Origin: Artemia franciscana
Lineage: Eukaryota; Arthropoda; Branchiopoda; Anostraca; Artemiidae
Reading direction: 5' to 3'
Length of the DNA: 64,000 nucleotides
Assembly: GCF_032884065.1 (NCBI RefSeq)
Contig: NC_088868.1
Span: 10,416,335-10,480,334, forward strand
Shown: positions 34,626 through 44,798 of the stretch, one piece after another
Layout of the letters: each line of letters opens with the position of its first letter
Numbering within the stretch: the first letter of the stretch is position 1
The notes under the pieces: model-generated
What the model was told of the DNA's origin: nothing
Database searches by the model: none
What the model saw: only the letters and a program-made list of their open reading frames with translations
Program-made: the position numbers and the translations under genes

Positions 34626-34845
34626 ATTCCTCTACAAGGTATATGGGAATAAGTCAAGTGCTGTCCATTATTGAATCATAACCTGTGGAGCTTGTAAGTG
34701 ATTTTTTAGAAGAATACAAAAGCAGTGTTGTAAACTATGAATGCCCCCGAGAAAAGAAATGTGTGGGCAACAGAGTCAACCGAAAGCGATGTCAATATTG
34801 CCGACTGAAAAAATGTTCGGTATTGGGAATATCTACAATGGGTAG
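34626..34845 (+). pseudogene. HR3/ROR-type nuclear receptor DNA-binding domain fossil
   Basis: Frame 34,636-34,722 reads KV-YGNKSSAVHY, a stop, IITCGACK, a stop, then FFRRIQ. This lines up with the first zinc module and P-box of HR3/ROR receptors. One extra A shifts the frame, and from 34,721 it reads [14 protein letters not shown], then [16 protein letters not shown] and LGIS, the second zinc module. Two stops, a Cys-to-Tyr change, a CEGCK-to-CGACK change and the frameshift make it non-functional. The two zinc modules are joined without an intron, which would fit a processed copy or an exon fragment. No ligand-binding domain follows. The identity is recalled from the family; a search against HR3 would confirm it. 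Confidence 0.85.
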
Positions 34846-35804
34846 ACAATATATGTAGATGAATATCTACAAATGGGTATTGGGAATAGTAGGGCTCATG
34901 ATTAATGAGAAAGCTGCTAATTGTTGTTTACTAACTTGTTACTCATTTTACGAAAAAAAGAACAGAGCATCAGCCATAGTATATAACATATGACATATAT
35001 AGACGGCACTATATAAGACGCATATAAGGCACATATATAAGACGGCACTTTTATTCCAGTAAATTTATTGAACAGTAAGGGGGGGAAGTAATATGTCAGT
35101 CACAAAACAAGTTTTGTTTCGTAATCTTTCCCCTCGCAGGACAATTGATTGCTCTTCTTCCCCTGCTGACAGGATAACTAAAATGACATCTTTTCCTATA
35201 AATAGCTTTTAAAACCCTGCATTAGGTTTTAGTGGAGGTTAAACAGTATTATATAGCTAACTTGAGCACAGGGTAGCGAAGCCTTTAGACCTGGCTTTAA
35301 AAAACAGTTGCATCTAATCCTTTTTGAGAGTCTGAGAAATCCCCTCCCTCAAAAAAGAAACAAATTTGAAGTTGTCAAAATTTGAGAATTGGTATGGCTA
35401 TTTGACCAGGGGGAGGAGGAGTATAATACACAAGACAGAAAGCTCTGAAGTTCCAACATTCCTTAAGTTCTAGTTTACTGTATCTATCCGTAACAGTGTT
35501 CTTTTTACACTCTACCTTTTTCACATGGAATCTGACTGTTTGGTCGAAAAGATTAAATCACTGGAAGCCTTCTCCAATAGCCTAAACATAAACATACCAT
35601 ATTTCGAGACTTTCAACGTAGGACGACGTTAAATGGCAATCGTGCCATAGTCGATCCGCTCTATGCCCTTCCATAACATTTTTTTTGATAAGGTGTCAGT
35701 TATGTGGAAATTTTGTATTGAGAGGCTTGAGAAATAAATTATTATATTAATATTGACTATCGGCTGATAATTCGTTTAGCTTACATTTTCCTCTAATCTT
35801 TTAG

Positions 35805-36347
35805 GCTCTTTCCGTAATGGTCGTTCTCAGAAGAAACGTAGTAGACTTGTGAAAGATTTGTCAAATACTGGAGAAACTATTTGGTTGCCAAGTGTATCCA
35901 ACCAGTCGAAACAAGGTGAAAAAATCTATTTAAAAACAACTGTTGAGATAGAACAGCTAACAAAACGCACCATTGAAGAAAACTGCTGTGGTAGATGGCG
36001 GTGTAGTGCTTGCGGAAAGATTGAAAATTCTTTCTATTTCTTACAACTTCATAAGTCTACAAACTGTGAAACAGGGTCGTCATTTAACTGTGAAGTTTGT
36101 CGTAAAAAAATAGATAACTACTCAGATTTTGCCATTCACTATATAGAACATGAAGCTGATAAAAAAAAGAAATGCCCCATTTGTTTATGTCCGAACGTTA
36201 ATAATATGAAGGAACATGTAATTGTGGAGAATCATTTGTCTGGGGATATTAATGGATTCATATTTACTGGTAATGAATGCAAGAAAAGCAGTGAAAAGGC
36301 TAAGCAAGAAGTTTTTTACAATTCTACCATTGATGGATACTGCCAAG
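35805..36347 (+). CDS. Exon encoding three divergent zinc fingers (zinc-finger gene)
   Basis: The acceptor TCTAATCTTTTAG ends at 35,804 and the donor GTATTT follows 36,347. It is phase 1 at both ends, with 543 bases and 181 codons open throughout. A basic start (SFRNGRSQKKRSR) is followed by Cys/His modules. These are CSACGK..H....C near residues 69-93, CEVCRKK...H....H near 98-120, and CPICLC...H....H near 126-146. The spacing is less regular than in the terminal exon. The donor shows it is internal. E4 can splice to it in frame (EEG then SFR). I do not recognise a named gene. Confidence 0.75.
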
Positions 36348-37499
36348 GTATTTATTTATTACTGTTGTAATGTTCACTATGATTCAAATTAATTTCAGGT
36401 CAACCCTTTTTCAAACTGATTCCAGGTCAACCCAAGTCTTGGAATGGCTTACACTTGCTTTAATATGCTTATATATTCACTGAAAATTGGCTCTGCACAT
36501 ATTGAAAGTATAATTGAGCCTCGCCATGATAATGAAAACTTTATTACTTTAGTATACCGTTTTGATCTTCAAAGGTAGGGTATGAGCATGTTGGTGGGGA
36601 TAGAAGAGGAGAGGGGAGTTTCCCTAATTTACAGAATAAATTTTGTTGTTTTAAGTTTCAATATTGCTTCTTAGTTTCAGCTGAAAAAGAATTTTTCGTT
36701 TTCAAAATTTGATATTAGTAAGAATAATTGTTACCAGAAGTCTGGTGCGTGACAAAGTTTTGTTCCAGTGCAAGCAAAAGAAAACAAATGAAAAAGTTAG
36801 GAAGGTTTCAGTTTTAGAACAAGAACGTACCGAACATAACAACTAACTCAAAGAAGCACCCAAATACGAAGCACCAAATTAAACAAAAGAGACACAGGTA
36901 GGAGGGCAGTGGGTCTGGACTACTTCCGAAATTCTGAATTTTAACGAAAGCACAAGGGCCGTTGCATTGGAATAAGAATCATTTAAAGCACACACAAAAA
37001 TTAGTGTAACATAAGCAAGGGATGGACACTGGTACAGCCCCTTTCATTTTCTGAATAGTTTTTTGTTCGTTGAAGTTTTAATCTTGCTCCTTCCGCAACT
37101 AAGACAAAAAAATCTTACGATGAAGAACGGGACTACGACCCTTAGACGGAAAAATAAACTAAACGGCGGATATTCCGCCTGTATAAAACAATGCGTCTTC
37201 ACTGCTAAATATAAAAGAAATTAAATTAAAGAGCTAAGGATAAAATCTAAAATAATCTATACAATTAATTAAAATCTAAAATCTTAAAACAATACAAAAA
37301 GAAACAAACCAATATCTGTGTATTTACAATTAATGCTATTGTGATTCAACACCGAAGAGTATTTCTGTAAACAATTACATGTAGTTCAGTGAACACACAG
37401 AAGCAACTGCATTCAAAAATAAAAGTGAATATTAAATTCATGATTTTGTTGTTAATTAATATTTTTGTTGGTATTCAATGCTACAGTATTTCTTCTTGG
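36348..37499. other. Intron sequence with family C fragments
   Basis: Pieces at 36,590-36,720 and 37,020-37,110 resemble family C (TTTAAGTTTCAATATTGCTTCTTAGTTTCAGCTGAAAAA; GACACTGGTACAGCCCCTTTCAT). No exon is visible. Short frames at 37,389-37,604 lack motifs. Confidence 0.4.
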
Positions 37500-37940
37500 T
37501 CTAGTGTTTACTTTAGTCCCCTGGTCATTTTGCGAGATCGTATTTGCATTATGATTAACATTATTATTTTTAAAAATAACGGAATAAATTCAATCAATAT
37601 TTGAGTTATCCATATCTCTTTTAGGGAAAGATTAGCAAGCATATGTTTTGTTTCAATGGTTTTTCTAGCCCATTTTTTTAAGCCTCTATCGTTAGAAATG
37701 GCTATGGCCTTCTCAAGTGTGTTCCGCCAAATCCAAAACAAAAGTATCAATTTTAGAGTCTTATTGATTGAATTACGATGCTCATAAACTGTTTCACAAA
37801 ATGTTGGTGGGTTTAGCCAATATAAAATTTTCCACACGAGCAAGGAATGCTACGGACACCACTCCCTAAATTCCCACGAGTCCGATCCTTCCAAGAATTC
37901 AGAAAGTTACTAAATGGTCTAATTGATTCAAAGCAAACAT
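37500..37940 (-). pseudogene. Penelope-like element, GIY-YIG endonuclease relic
   Basis: On the minus strand from about 37,870, the frames give SGVRSIPCSCGKFYIG, then a stop and TH.HFVK. A shifted frame then gives EHRNSINKT and KAIAISNDRGLKKWARKTIE. This is the order seen in the C-terminal GIY-YIG endonuclease of Penelope-like retroelements (IPC.CG..YIG.T, then an EH motif). Frameshifts and a stop within the first motif make it dead. No RT part is found upstream on the minus strand, so it is a short fragment. Confidence 0.65.
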
Positions 37941-38216
37941 CAATGTTTTATTTGCATAATTTTGTTTTAAGTTTTTCCACCTATACCAGGTACATATGGT
38001 AAAGAGATATAAATATTAGTAATTTTCGATTCGGAAGACTGTGGCATTTCGTTTATTTTATTGTTATGTTTACTCTGTCTATTTTCTATTCATTCATTTA
38101 CGAATTTAATAGGATAGTCTAACTGTTAAAAAACAAGATAGCTTTTAAATGAACCAAGATATTCGGGAGAACAGCTTCTAAAAGCTCTTTAAGTAAAGTA
38201 TGACGGCACTAGATTC

Positions 38217-38525
38217 TCAAGGTCCAAACTGACGGTCCTGATCTCCATTTCGTGGCCCATCAGCCAGGAAGTTCAATAGGGCGGGGGAGCAGCAATCTTC
38301 TGCTTCCGCGAACCCATCCTGCTTATCTTCACCACATAACTCTAGGTACCCATTTCTAGCTATGTCGACTCTGGCTTGGCTTACAGAGTCACACCATAGA
38401 CCCCTGTCCCAAACCAATTACCAACTCCTCTTTTCACTGAAACCAGGCTACTGGCTGGGTTTTTTTTTCCTTGTTCTGGCCGTAGCCCCGTTACTACTAC
38501 TTCTACTATTGAGTTAAATCAAAAG
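38217..38525 (-). repeat. GC-richer interspersed repeat with AGT/ACT tail
   Basis: This roughly 300-base block is clearly more GC-rich than its surroundings. At its right end it finishes with GTTACTACTACTTCTACTATT. On the minus strand this is a short trinucleotide run next to a GGGGCTACGGCC phrase. The 66-codon minus-strand frame has no motif. It looks like a fairly recent unclassified insertion. Confidence 0.4.
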
Positions 38526-38599
38526 CATGAGTGCGTTGTTGTTTTCAAAATGACAGATGTAGTAATTGCAGCAACATAATAGAGAATTAAGTTGAAACT

Positions 38600-39410
38600 T
38601 TCACTAAGATTTGGCTGAGGTTGAAGACGAAATCGAAAGGCAATATGTGCATGTAGATTGTCAAAGTGTCATTACAGCAATATCTCAAGAGTGGCTGAGG
38701 GTATAATGTTGATGCTTTCAGGGCTGCTACTACTACTGCTAATATGCAACTAAATCTACAATTACAGTGCACCCGGGTCGTCAAAATGACGTTGATGCGA
38801 TACCCCAAAAACAGACCAGGGTAATAAGTTGAAACTTTAAAGCAAGTTGATGGTGAAGTAAAACTAAGTCAAAACGTACTATGTGTATCAAAATAATCAA
38901 AACTTCGTCTGTGCAGTATCCCTAGAACAACTGAGCATATTACGTTGAAACTGTCAGGGCACGTTTTGTGTTTGTGTTTAACTAAATGAGAAAACAGTGT
39001 GCATCAAAAATTGTTAAAAGGGCATATCTGTGATATCTCAAAACGCACTATGTGCATCAAAATAATCAAAACTTTGTCTGTGCAGTATCCCTAGAACAAC
39101 TGAGCAGATTACGTTGAAACTGTCAGGGCACGTTTTGTGTGTGTTTAACTAAACGAGAAAGCAGTGTGCATCAAAAATAGTGAAAAGGGCATATCTGTGA
39201 TATCTCAAAACGCACTATGTGCATCAAAATAATCAAAACTTTGTCTGTGCAGTATCCCTAGAACAACTGAGCATATTACGTTGAAACTGTCAGGGCACGT
39301 TTTGTGTGTGTGTTTAACTAAACGAGAAAACAGTGTGCATCAAAAATTGTTAAAAGGGCATATCTGTGATATCTCAGGGACTGCTAAGGGTTGTAAGTTG
39401 AATTTAACTG
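38600..39410 (+). repeat. Repeat family A, including three near-identical 165-175 bp units
   Basis: From about 38,870 the block beginning ACTATGTG.ATCAAAATAATCAAAACTT repeats at about 39,049 and 39,212. Each copy carries TGTGCAGTATCCCTAGAACAACTGAGCA, GTTGAAACTGTCAGGGCACG, GTGTTTAACTAAA.GAGAAA and AAAAGGGCATATCTGTGATATCTCA. The copies are almost identical, so the local amplification is recent, unlike the older family A copies elsewhere. Confidence 0.75.
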
Positions 39411-39612
39411 GGTATGTTAATGGCGAGTGCGAACTCATTATCTATAGATGGTTTTTATACAAAATTGATTGTAAAAAAAATTTATGCTTGGGCTAATATA
39501 TTATCACAGTTGGTGGCAAAATTACGCAAGAATGCAGTGCCAATTGTATACGCTGTTCAGAATTTTCTCGAATTGAACACTGTTTAACTTTCAATAATAG
39601 AATTCTTGATTG

Positions 39613-39651
39613 ACCAATCAGAGTCACGAGTTAGTGCATCATTATTTATAA
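39613..39651 (+). promoter_or_regulatory. CCAAT box plus TATA-like pair (tentative)
   Basis: ACCAATCAGAG at 39,613-39,623 matches the NF-Y/CCAAT consensus. TATTTATAA begins 20 bases after it (39,643). The pair lies 540 bases upstream of the 40,185 exon in sense orientation. It could be an internal promoter for a shorter zinc-finger transcript or the promoter of an unrecognised element. Evidence is motif-only. Confidence 0.25.
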
Positions 39652-39689
39652 CTCTAAAAGATGGAAGCTTGAAACAGTCGTTTTCTATC

Positions 39690-39815
39690 TGTAACAGGAA
39701 TCTGATAAAAGAATAGAAGAGAATCAGTGAATCTAGAATTAGAGAATTAGAGAATCTGATAAAGAATAGAAGAGAACAGAAGAGAAATAGAAGAGTATTA
39801 GTAGAGAATAGCTTG
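39690..39815. repeat. Purine-rich minisatellite
   Basis: Irregular repeats of AATCTGATAAA, GAATAGAAGAGAA and GAATTAGAGAA make a strongly purine-biased plus strand. No gene is seen. Confidence 0.55.
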
Positions 39816-40184
39816 GAACAAATTTGTTGTGATTCAGGCTTTTAAAGTTGATTTTCTATCATTTTAATTTTCCATTTTCGAAATAGAATTATGACCTCAA
39901 AGTTCAGAAAACCTTATATTATTATTAAACTTTGTTTTTTCTTATTGACAGATATGACAAGGCTGGTAAGGTATGCCTCTGGAGGCACAGGAGGGTCTAA
40001 GGTAAGATGTCAAACAATAAAAATAAGTCAATTGTGAAAAAAGTAACGACTCCAATCTTGAATTCAATTTGTTACGAAGGTGCGAAACGAATGACACTAT
40101 ACAAATACTGTACAAAGTCAGTTTACAGACTGCTTTAAGCAAGGCTATAAAACTTTTACTAGAAATCCCCTCTTTCATTTCTAG

Positions 40185-40358
40185 ATTTCAAAGTTGGTTT
40201 TCTATCAAGAAAGAGTGAAAAGAAAGTAAAAAAGGAGTATTTATCAGTAGTTCAATCAATACCAGATGTTCAAGAAAAACCAAATCTGAGGCAAAGGAAG
40301 GAAAATACCATTTACGTTGAATCTTCCGATTCTGATATAGATGTTATCAGTGATGAAG
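40185..40358 (+). CDS. Linker exon of the zinc-finger gene (58 codons)
   Basis: The acceptor CCCTCTTTCATTTCTAG ends at 40,184 and the donor GTATGT follows 40,358. It is phase 1 at both ends and 174 bases, open throughout. The peptide begins DFKVGFLSRKSEKKVKKEY (basic) and ends ESSDSDIDVISDE (acidic, Ser/Asp-rich, a casein-kinase-2-like context). No folded domain is recognised. It joins in frame to 35,805-36,347 upstream and to 44,799 downstream (G|AA, Glu, then MDIFSEE). Its 3' part and donor are duplicated in inverted orientation at 22.2-22.5 kb. Confidence 0.75.
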
Positions 40359-41419
40359 GTATGTCATTTAATTAAAAATATCTTTGTTTTCATAGGGGAT
40401 CACAGGAAGGTGAATGCTGTTTAAATAGATGAAATTCCCCCTGCCTCTTCATGAGACTGTTTCCAAGGAACCCTGTCTTAAAATAATTTTGGCAGTAGTT
40501 TTTTTAAACGAAAAATAAACTTCATTAAAAAAAAAAAAATTAAGTAACAAAAATATCTTAAGGTGGGCGAATAGTTGGCTTGGTTCAATTCTTGGTTCAA
40601 AAAAAAATCGGGGGGGGGATGTTGGCAGTCAAGTGTCTTTATGAGTGTTGCGGTCGAATTTGTTTTTCTTGTACTCAACATGGCCGAAAGAGCCACACGC
40701 AGTTCTATTATGCTTCAAGGCACTATATTTTTTCTCAGTTCAGTTTGTACGGAAAGAGATGCCTTATTTGATTAAAACTTGTATGCTTTATTGTTCTTTT
40801 TAAGAGTTTTTGGTCATTGGAGGGTATTCCTCCCTTCGCATATTCTTTTTGGATTTCTGTCACCATCGATGCCAAAGACAATCGATCCAAATTTTGAAAT
40901 AATAACTTGGTTCACAATTATTGAAAGGTCACATAAATGTTCTTCTTAGGCTCTGGGACAAGGGTTTAAAGCGCGCAAATTGCGCATTATTTTAAGAATA
41001 GACTGTATTATTAAGAAGGGGGCATGTTTGATCTTAAAGGGGTAAATTTTATTAAGATTAATGTTTCAAGGAAAGTTTAAGGAAATATTAAGTAAAATCC
41101 GAAGAAACTATGTACATCAAGATAGTCGAAAGGGCGCATCTGGAAAATATCAGGAACGGCTAAAGGGCAAGTTATGGGGGATGTTTATCATAAGTTTGAA
41201 GAAGGTTTATATGCATTATCTCAAAAACATTTAAGGGCTTTGCGCTGGAATTATCAGCGAACGTTTCTGTAAATGTTTAACTTGATCAAATGACAAAATG
41301 TGCATCCAGTTTATCAAAAAGACTATCTGCAGTATCTCAGGAACTGTGTAGAGTATTTTGTTCGAACCTGGGAATATTGAAGGGGATTTTTAAATATTTG
41401 AAAAATTGACATCCTAGTT
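40359..41419. repeat. Intron with fragments of families A and B
   Basis: 40,359-40,535 is the intron portion also present inverted at 22.2 kb. A family B fragment lies at 40,790-40,930 (TTTTTAAGAGTTTTTGGTCATTGGAGGG). Family A words lie at 41,040-41,400 (GATAGTCGAAAGGGCGCATCTG, AGTATCTCAGGAACTG). Two overlapping short plus frames at 40,575-40,775 have no motif. Confidence 0.45.
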
Positions 41420-42189
41420 GTCTCAAGGACCTATCTGGTGCTTTATTATTCTTTAACACTTCTAGCACTGTCACTAACTCTTCCTCACGAAAAAAATCTC
41501 TTCACATCCAAAATGTCACAAACTAAAACGAAACCAGGTACCAACGTCATTGTTACCTTAATGGGAGCAATGTTATTCTCGTATATAAAACTATTCACGC
41601 TAAAATATATATCCTGTATACTATGCAAGGATAGGACCTTCCCTAAAGCTCCTCTATCCGCTGAATCGTGCTTACTCATGATCTACCAGTCTGGGGACTA
41701 AAGGCATTTGATGACTCAGGCACTTCTCAATTATTAATCTAAACATAAAAATTTGGTCGAGGCATCCTGAACCCGTCATAAAACCACACTGTTCTTCATT
41801 TAAAACTTTATCTACATCATCTTTAAGACTAAAAAGAATCACTATTCTAAGTAATTCGTTTTCCATGGAAACCAGGCTAATGCCTCTATAATTACCACGT
41901 TCATTCTTATCACCTTTCTTGTGGAGGGGTTTAATTAGTTTTCCTAAAGTTGTTAAAATCGCTTGGTACCTCCCCTTTTTCAAAAATCGCATCCATAATA
42001 TTCAGTAACTTATCTCTAACCTTACAATAACTATATTTATAAAAACTCATTTACGCTATTATAAGCTTCTGGTGCCTTATTATTTTTTAACCCTTTTAGT
42101 ACTGTCACTAACTCCTCCACATAAACCAAATCTTACCTCATATCCGAAGTGTCACAAACTTTTTCAATCTTTTCAATATCTTTTCCTGT

Positions 42190-42790
42190 AGCTCTGCATA
42201 TTTTAAGGTCCACTTCGCACCTCGTTAATTCACACTTTAATGCTTTCTCCACTTCCTTTACATTTCTCTTAATTCACATTTTAAGGTCCATTTCCACCTC
42301 TTTAATTCATGTTTTGATGCTTTCTCCGCTTCCTTTACATTTCTATTGATTCACATTTTGAAGTCCACATCGCACCTCTTTAATTCAACCTTTAATGCTT
42401 TCTCCACTTCCTTTACATTTCTCTTAATTCACATTTTAAGGTCCATTTGCACCTCTTTAATTCACACTTTAATGCTTTCTCCACTTCTTTTACATTTCTC
42501 TTAATTCACATTTTAAGGTCCATTTGCACCTCTTTAATTCACACTTTCATGCTTTCTCCACTTCCTTTACATTTCTCTTAATTCACATTTTAAGGTCCAT
42601 TTGCACCTCTTTAATTCACACTTTAATGCTTTCTCAACTTAATTTACGTTTCTCTTAATTCACATTTCAAGGTCCATTGGCACCTCTTTAATTCACGTTT
42701 TAGTGCTTTCTCCACTTCCTTTACATTTCTCTTAATTCACATTTTAAGGTCCATTTGCATCTCTTTAATTCACATTTTAATGCTACATCA
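42190..42790 (-). repeat. 77-bp tandem repeat, about 7.7 copies, within the LINE ORF
   Basis: TGCTTTCTC starts units at 42,241, 42,318, 42,396, 42,473, 42,550, 42,627 and 42,704, with a partial at 42,781. Read on the minus strand, each unit resembles the NVK.VEKA.KCELKRC segment of the RTE-like ORF (compare about 8,520-8,575 in copy 1). The array is therefore an expansion of coding sequence. The period of 77 breaks the frame in each unit. Confidence 0.85.
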
Positions 42791-43049
42791 TATATCACTC
42801 AACAAGTTCATGTACAAACCCTTCCTCCTCTCTACTAAACATAAAGCATTTCCGCTAGTAATCCTGGCTGCCTTTCTAATTTTCTTTTCGAAGACACCAT
42901 CTGTGACTGCAGAAACTATTCTTCTAAAATTATTGCATCCTTCTACATTGTCAAATTTAAACTTTTCAGTTCAGTATCCAACTAATCCTCGAAATTTGCC
43001 TCGAATTTTCATCCTAAGGTCTACCAACGTCGTAACCTCCCTGAAGATT

Positions 43050-43597
43050 TGTTGTTGTTGTTTGGGGTTAGACGCCTTTGAACAATAGGTCATGTGCGTT
43101 CTTATGTAAAAATGTAAGCAGATAAAATAAGATAAATATGTAAGCATAATAAAAGCGAATAAAATAACAAATAGGATAACTCTGAAATAAAGTAATATGG
43201 CAGGGGACATCTAGGCCTCCAATATTAAAATAGTATGGGGGCCATATACCACTTAATTTGCTATTTATAGGGGTAATTTACCAGCAACAAGGGCCTGCAT
43301 TTACAAACAGGAATAAAAACAATCCAATTTTGGTTTTTTCAAACCGCACTTATAATTCATAGACTAAACAATTTTAATAAATAATACAAAAACTAAATCC
43401 AGTCATCTAATAAAACCTGTCACCTAAATCCAGACATGAAAATATAAACAAATAAAATACAAATCAAACAACTCTAAAATAAAATATGCAGGGAATGACA
43501 AAAAAAATAGGGAATGAAACAAACCAGTAGTCTTAACAAAATTACTTTATAAGTTTGTGCTTAGTCATTCATTTCAAATACAGGAAAAAATGGTGGA
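43050..43597 (-). mobile_element. 548-bp retroposon insertion with AAC tail and 12-bp target duplication
   Basis: The insert is flanked by TCCCGGAAGATT (43,598-43,609) and TCCCTGAAGATT (43,038-43,049), identical except for one base. It splits the host LINE between its SNLPG and YDVG parts. On the minus strand it ends CCCAAACAACAACAACAA, an (AAC)n tail. The body is AT-rich and non-coding, with an internal near-duplication (43,100-43,205 resembles 43,430-43,510). It looks like a truncated 3' UTR of an unidentified LINE, or a SINE without a clear tRNA head. Confidence 0.7.
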
Positions 43598-44290
43598 TCC
43601 CGGAAGATTACTCTTCCTAAATTTCAGCTTTAAATTAACCTTTAACATTACTAGAAGGCAATCCTTACTTTTAACATCAATAACAGGCCTCTTATATACC
43701 CTTGAATCTCGTATACCCTAGTATACCCTAGTTATTACTATTTCCATCAGTTGATTCTATAGGGCTATATACAACTATGATTAATACCCTTCACATTTTA
43801 GTTACAAAATCAGCTAGTAGTATTCTATTATTTATGCTTTATCCACTTAAACAAGACTTGGCAACCTTCTTATTCATCATGAGCCCTACTCCCTGCTTAC
43901 GCATCCCATCCCTCCCGCCTGAGTAAATATATTATATACAATCTAGCTTAGTGTTTCCTACCCCTGGGATATAAGTTTCCGAAACTCCTAATAATTCCCG
44001 TTTGAATCGTCTGTGTTCGTCAGTCAAAATGATGATACCACAATTGATTTTTTACATTGTGGCTTTTAAAGTTAAAATTTTCATATTTTTATAATTATTG
44101 AAGTTATTTTTGCCTCCGAAAAAGTAATGGTCCCAGAACCAGTGCAGGACAGGATAACGCACTTTATCAAGTCTACTCGAAGTGCTTAAGCAGGCTTGGA
44201 ACCTGAAGTCCCTTGGATCTTCAGGTGAATAGAGGCTTTGTGCAATCCTTTGCCTGTCTTGGTCACAACATGGTTTCCCATACATGATAA

Positions 44291-44798
44291 TTCTCTTCTA
44301 TCAATAAGAGTTGCAATCCCTCCCAAACAATCTCATGCCTGTAATCTCCGACTCATCATATACTCATGTCTACAAACATTATGCTACTTCTAGGATAACT
44401 TAGCTATGAAAATATTTTTCAGTCCCCCGAAAAAAAAACCCCAAAACAAACCAAACTCAAAACAATAATCCATTCATCAGTTCGTCAAATTCATCATCAA
44501 AAGACAGTCCTTTGCTTAACAATTAATAAAATATTATTGTTTTTTTCTTATTTTGAACTTGCCTATCGTTAGTCTTTTAACTATTGGCGCATGCAAGAGC
44601 CTCTACTAGGAAGTATTATTTTGGTAATTTGGCAGCTTTGGGAGTTCCGGGAGTCAGATTAATCGTCAAACTCCTAGTCCCGAAGCTGAATATTTGTTGG
44701 TACTGACTTTAGGTAGACGACTTTTTTCAGTGAAGTTGACTTAGAGCACCCATATTATTTCTCATAATATTTATGTCTTTAGTTTCTTATTTTTTTAG
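44291..44798 (+). other. Intron 3' end before the terminal exon
   Basis: This is ordinary AT-rich intron. It ends with the pyrimidine tract and acceptor TTTCTTATTTTTTTAG at 44,783-44,798. Confidence 0.5.

Larger units (their letters stand above)
41420..44290 (-). mobile_element. RTE-like LINE, copy 3 (rearranged and interrupted)
   Basis: On the minus strand the endonuclease comes first: GVSETYIPGVGN at about 43,980, then GVGLMMNKK. An internal deletion jumps to DVKSKD-like wording near 43,660. The linker YDVG at about 43,030 and KFDNVEGCNNF follow, then a 77-bp tandem expansion (42,190-42,790). The RT fingers come last (LKNNKAPEA about 42,090, IKPLHKKGDKNERGNYRGISL about 41,920, EEQCGFMTGSGC about 41,810). 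The 3' end is scrambled: YENNIAPIKV is followed by a second copy of the VCDILDVK...EEELVTVL...KNNKAP stretch ending near 41,420. A separate retroposon sits at 43,050-43,597. It is non-functional. Confidence 0.8.

Noticed and set aside
39952-40001. An extra 50-base exon (TTGACAG acceptor, AAG|GTAAGA donor)
   Set aside because: It would end in phase 0 and break the all-phase-1 pattern before the 40,185 exon, and the pyrimidine tract is weak.
42780-43088. Plus-strand frame of 102 codons
   Set aside because: It is the antisense of RTE-like ORF sequence (KFDNVEGCNNF region on the minus strand) and has no independent support.
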